Of a DNA stretch of 64,000 nt, positions 61,639-64,000 are shown in pieces. Each line of letters begins with the position of its first letter. The stretch's first letter is position 1. Under the pieces are notes generated by a model. It was not told the origin of the DNA and made no database searches. It was given only the letters and a program-made list of their open reading frames with translations. Both the position numbers and the translations under genes were made by a program. Source of the DNA: Planctomycetaceae bacterium (lineage in GTDB: Bacteria > Planctomycetota > Phycisphaerae > Sedimentisphaerales > Anaerohalosphaeraceae); the NCBI GenBank assembly GCA_021372945.1, contig JAJFTK010000019.1, positions 1 to 64,000 on the forward strand, given 5' to 3'.

Positions 61639-62465
61639 ACAAGCACCTCCTGCAGGCGAGACTTGAGCTGCGAAATGGCCAGCGTGAATTGTTCATCCGT
61701 GGGCACGCCGTGGTGCCATTTGGCGATATTCTCCATGAACTGCACGCCCTTGCCCTTGACGGTATTAGCGATCACCATGCTGGGCTTGCCCTGCGTAAAC
61801 GGCGTCGAACACAAGACACTCTTAAGCGCGGTCACATCATGGCCATCCACGCTGCGTACCGACCAGCCGAAGGCGGTAAATTTATCGTACAAGCTTTCCA
61901 ATGCACAGATATCTTCCGTGCGCCCGCTTATCTGCAACTGGTTGCGGTCGACAATCGCCGTTAAATTATCGAGCCGATAATGCGCGGCGGTCAGCATCGA
62001 TTCCCAATTGGAGCCTTCGGCCAATTCGCCGTCGCCCAATAATGTGAAAACGCCGTAACTTCGGCCGTCCATCTTGCCCGCTAACGCCGCTCCCACGCTG
62101 AATGCCAGGCCGTGTCCCAGGGCGCCTGTGTTCTGCTCGATCCCCTTGATCTTTCGCGTGGGATGACCCACATAGGGCGACTTGAACCGGCAAAGCGTCT
62201 CCAGGTCCGACTCCGGGAAAAACCCCCTGTCGGCCAGAACGACATACAAAGCCTCGACCGAGTGCCCCTTGCTCTGCACGTAGCGGTCGCGGTCGGGATC
62301 GTCGGCAGTCTGCGGCGAGATATTCAAAATGCGATTATAAAGAACGTTTAAGATATCCACACAGGACAGGCTTCCGCCCGTGTGACCGGCGTTGGCTTTC
62401 TTGATATACCCAAGCAGCCGGATCCGGTACTCGATAGACTTCATTATTAAAGCGGTGTCGGTCAT
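61635..62465 (-). CDS. Transketolase N-terminal (thiamine-diphosphate-binding) subunit
   Basis: ATG 62465 is used; the open frame to 62486 overlaps the upstream stop. The ~276-residue protein holds the thiamine diphosphate half of transketolase: ANAGHTGGSLSCVDIL, SKGHSVEALY, GALGHGLAFSVGAAL and the cofactor motif GDGELAEGSNWE...DRNQLQ. It cannot act without the C-terminal subunit encoded next. Both sit between a secreted glycosidase and an FGGY kinase, which is not the setting of the housekeeping enzyme. Confidence 0.92.
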   Translation of the reverse strand: MTDTALIMKSIEYRIRLLGYIKKANAGHTGGSLSCVDILNVLYNRILNISPQTADDPDRDRYVQSKGHSVEALYVVLADRGFFPESDLETLCRFKSPYVGHPTRKIKGIEQNTGALGHGLAFSVGAALAGKMDGRSYGVFTLLGDGELAEGSNWESMLTAAHYRLDNLTAIVDRNQLQISGRTEDICALESLYDKFTAFGWSVRSVDGHDVTALKSVLCSTPFTQGKPSMVIANTVKGKGVQFMENIAKWHHGVPTDEQFTLAISQLKSRLQEVLV

Positions 62466-62482
62466 TGTATAATCCCAAAATA

Positions 62483-64000
62483 TCACTCTGCGATCCGCCG
62501 GATCCGCAAGGCGATATAAGGTTTGCCGGGCAGCGGCACGCGGCGTCCATCCTTGTCGGCAAAAGCATAATCGTCGCGTTTCTTCGTTTCAAACACGCCC
62601 TTAACCGGAGTGATCGTCATATCCCAGGTGTCGATCACCTCGACGCTGAATTTCATGCCATCCTTGATCTGTGCTTTATGGAGTTCAAATGGCCATTCCG
62701 TGAGACTCTGGCGTCCAAAGTATGCCAGATAGTACTCGCCTCGTTTACCGGCAAAGGGATAATCTTGCCATTTGTCGATGGGCTCCAGTCCCTCGGCGGG
62801 GCCTTCCTCCATGATCTTCCGCAAAAAGGCAATCCGCGCTGGACTGTTCCCGTGCAGCACTCCCCCTTTGGACCACCAGATCACATCACTGGGGTCCAGA
62901 TACGTCTCGCCGTGGCCCACATACGTTCCGGCGATCGTTCCCTCCCAAAAGCGCAGGACCATCTCCTGATCGCTGATGTTGCCCCATCGCTGCGGGATGT
63001 TGCCTTCGTATTTGACTTCATCGAACACGATCGGCTTAAGATAAACATCGCGATATAGAACCGCACGGCCGTAATCTTCAACGGCCGAACCATTCTGAAT
63101 GCTGGCGTGCGTCACCCACGGCTGCGTATGGTTGTACAGGAGCGTACCATTGTGGATGGAACGCAAGCGTCCATAAGGGTCTTCGCTCTGCACGATCTGG
63201 AAGAAGCGGTCCCAGTCCGCCGGCGTTTTCTCTTTCATAAAATCGTATTCATTGGCAAGTGACCACCACACGTTGCGAAACGTCGCAAACCGCGCGATCA
63301 CATACCGCAAGTAACGATCGTCATTGGCCGCACTCATGCGATCAAAGCCCCAATGCCCCTTGTCATAGGGATGAAAGAGAATCACGTCCGCCTCGATTCC
63401 AAGCTCGCCGAGCTGCTGAATGCGTCTTTCGAAATGTCGGAAGAACTCGGGATTCAACCGCGTAAAATCCCACGATGACGGCGGCGTTCCTTCAAAGGGA
63501 TAAAGTTGGGGCTCGTTTTTATTATAAGTATATGATTTTGGAAAAACGCAGAAGCGAATCTTGTTGAACGGCGATTGAGAGAGAGTTTTTAATGTCTGCT
63601 CTTGAAGTTTTTCATCCTGGTGCGTCCAGGCATAGCATGTTGTCCCGATCGGGCGATACGGCGTACCGTCGGCATAAGCGAAATGGAACGTATGCGCAAC
63701 CTTAACAGGCCCATGATTGCTCTTGGCCGGTGCGACAGCCGTCAATGAGCCGGTTCTTCCCGATAGCGCCAAACAGTTCGACTTGGTTTCATACGTCCAC
63801 TGTCCCTGCGTCTGAGGACTAAAACGGACGCGATAGATGCCGTTGCCGTCGTAAAAGCCCCTGACCGGTACGCTTTGATCGTTTTGCGTAAACACCGCCG
63901 TAAACTCAACGTCAACGAAAGGATTGCCGCCAGCAGGCCCTTCAAAGGCTTGTTCGAAAATGCCCCACTGTTCGACGTTGGCGATCTCGGCCGGCGCAGA
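62483..64000 (-). CDS. DUF5060/DUF4038-type glycoside hydrolase (5' end cut by window)
   Basis: The frame continues through the right edge; the residues before the first possible start (IANVEQWGIFEQAFEG, GGNPFVDVEFTAVF) belong to the same domain, so the protein is truncated by the window. Order: DUF5060 beta-sandwich (GFYDGNGIYRVRFSPQTQG), a TIM-barrel of the DUF4038 type (IGTTCYAWTHQDEK, NVWWSLANEYDF with the acid/base Glu, KPIVFDEVKYEG with the nucleophile Glu) and a C-terminal beta domain. Relatives of the DUF4038 group include the GH140 apiosidase that acts on rhamnogalacturonan-II. Whether this one is an apiosidase is inference. It is the first visible gene of the operon. Confidence 0.85.
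   Translation of the reverse strand, partial: SAPAEIANVEQWGIFEQAFEGPAGGNPFVDVEFTAVFTQNDQSVPVRGFYDGNGIYRVRFSPQTQGQWTYETKSNCLALSGRTGSLTAVAPAKSNHGPVKVAHTFHFAYADGTPYRPIGTTCYAWTHQDEKLQEQTLKTLSQSPFNKIRFCVFPKSYTYNKNEPQLYPFEGTPPSSWDFTRLNPEFFRHFERRIQQLGELGIEADVILFHPYDKGHWGFDRMSAANDDRYLRYVIARFATFRNVWWSLANEYDFMKEKTPADWDRFFQIVQSEDPYGRLRSIHNGTLLYNHTQPWVTHASIQNGSAVEDYGRAVLYRDVYLKPIVFDEVKYEGNIPQRWGNISDQEMVLRFWEGTIAGTYVGHGETYLDPSDVIWWSKGGVLHGNSPARIAFLRKIMEEGPAEGLEPIDKWQDYPFAGKRGEYYLAYFGRQSLTEWPFELHKAQIKDGMKFSVEVIDTWDMTITPVKGVFETKKRDDYAFADKDGRRVPLPGKPYIALRIRRIAE

Noticed and set aside
60823..61980. Plus-strand frame (~385 codons) spanning both transketolase genes
   Set aside because: It crosses two well-supported overlapping genes in antisense and has no protein-like character.
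1..64000. CRISPR array, insertion sequence or prophage
   Set aside because: No regularly spaced repeats, transposase, integrase or phage structural genes were seen on either strand.

Overview
The window looks like a chromosome segment of a carbohydrate-degrading planctomycete of the Phycisphaerae/Sedimentisphaerales type. The evidence is two prepilin-like secreted proteins starting with GFTLIELLVVIAII, a dockerin-like motif on a xylan-side-chain enzyme, many secreted glycan-degrading enzymes without SusC/SusD partners, and a palindromic interspersed repeat. This placement is inference; there is no rRNA in the window.

Layout. 1-12.9 kb is a glycan-utilisation region: a prepilin-like protein, GH67 alpha-glucuronidase and two tandem GH27 alpha-galactosidases on +. 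Opposite them lie a zinc dehydrogenase, a GH29 fucosidase and an aldo/keto reductase, controlled perhaps by a divergent AraC regulator whose mRNA appears leaderless. 13-34 kb is housekeeping and mixed metabolism: tRNA-Pro(GGG), a GH15 enzyme, rpmA, a zinc ribbon, rsmE, a hemerythrin protein, a MetX-MetW fusion, a TIGR02757 protein, a Cache-PAS histidine kinase, a ferritin-like protein, an operon of PHP protein, large MDR dehydrogenase and aldolase/SDR fusion, a MauE-thioredoxin membrane protein, an AT-rich orphan gene, priA carrying a palindromic repeat in frame, and tRNA-Pro(CGG).

34.2-52.9 kb is a surface-polysaccharide cluster: flippase, unknown large protein, two alkaline-phosphatase-superfamily proteins, AsnB-type amidotransferase, glycosyltransferases (GT4, PMT-like, GT2, group 1), a methyltransferase, a eukaryote-like UDP-sugar pyrophosphorylase, a DegT aminotransferase and a PglD-type acetyltransferase. 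A prepilin-like gene with a strongly folded leader sits within it. 52.9-54 kb holds a BKACE enzyme and a decayed fragment of a second UDP-sugar pyrophosphorylase gene.

54-64 kb is one tightly packed minus-strand operon (read right to left): DUF5060/DUF4038 glycosidase, split transketolase (two genes), FGGY kinase, sialidase-like protein and two pectate-lyase-like proteins, closed by a terminator. A glycerol-kinase-like enzyme with altered substrate residues, a two-subunit transketolase and pectin-directed enzymes together suggest uptake of an unusual pectin sugar. D-apiose through apulose 4-phosphate is the best fit, with rhamnogalacturonan-II or apiogalacturonan as the source. This is the most interesting system hypothesis in the window.
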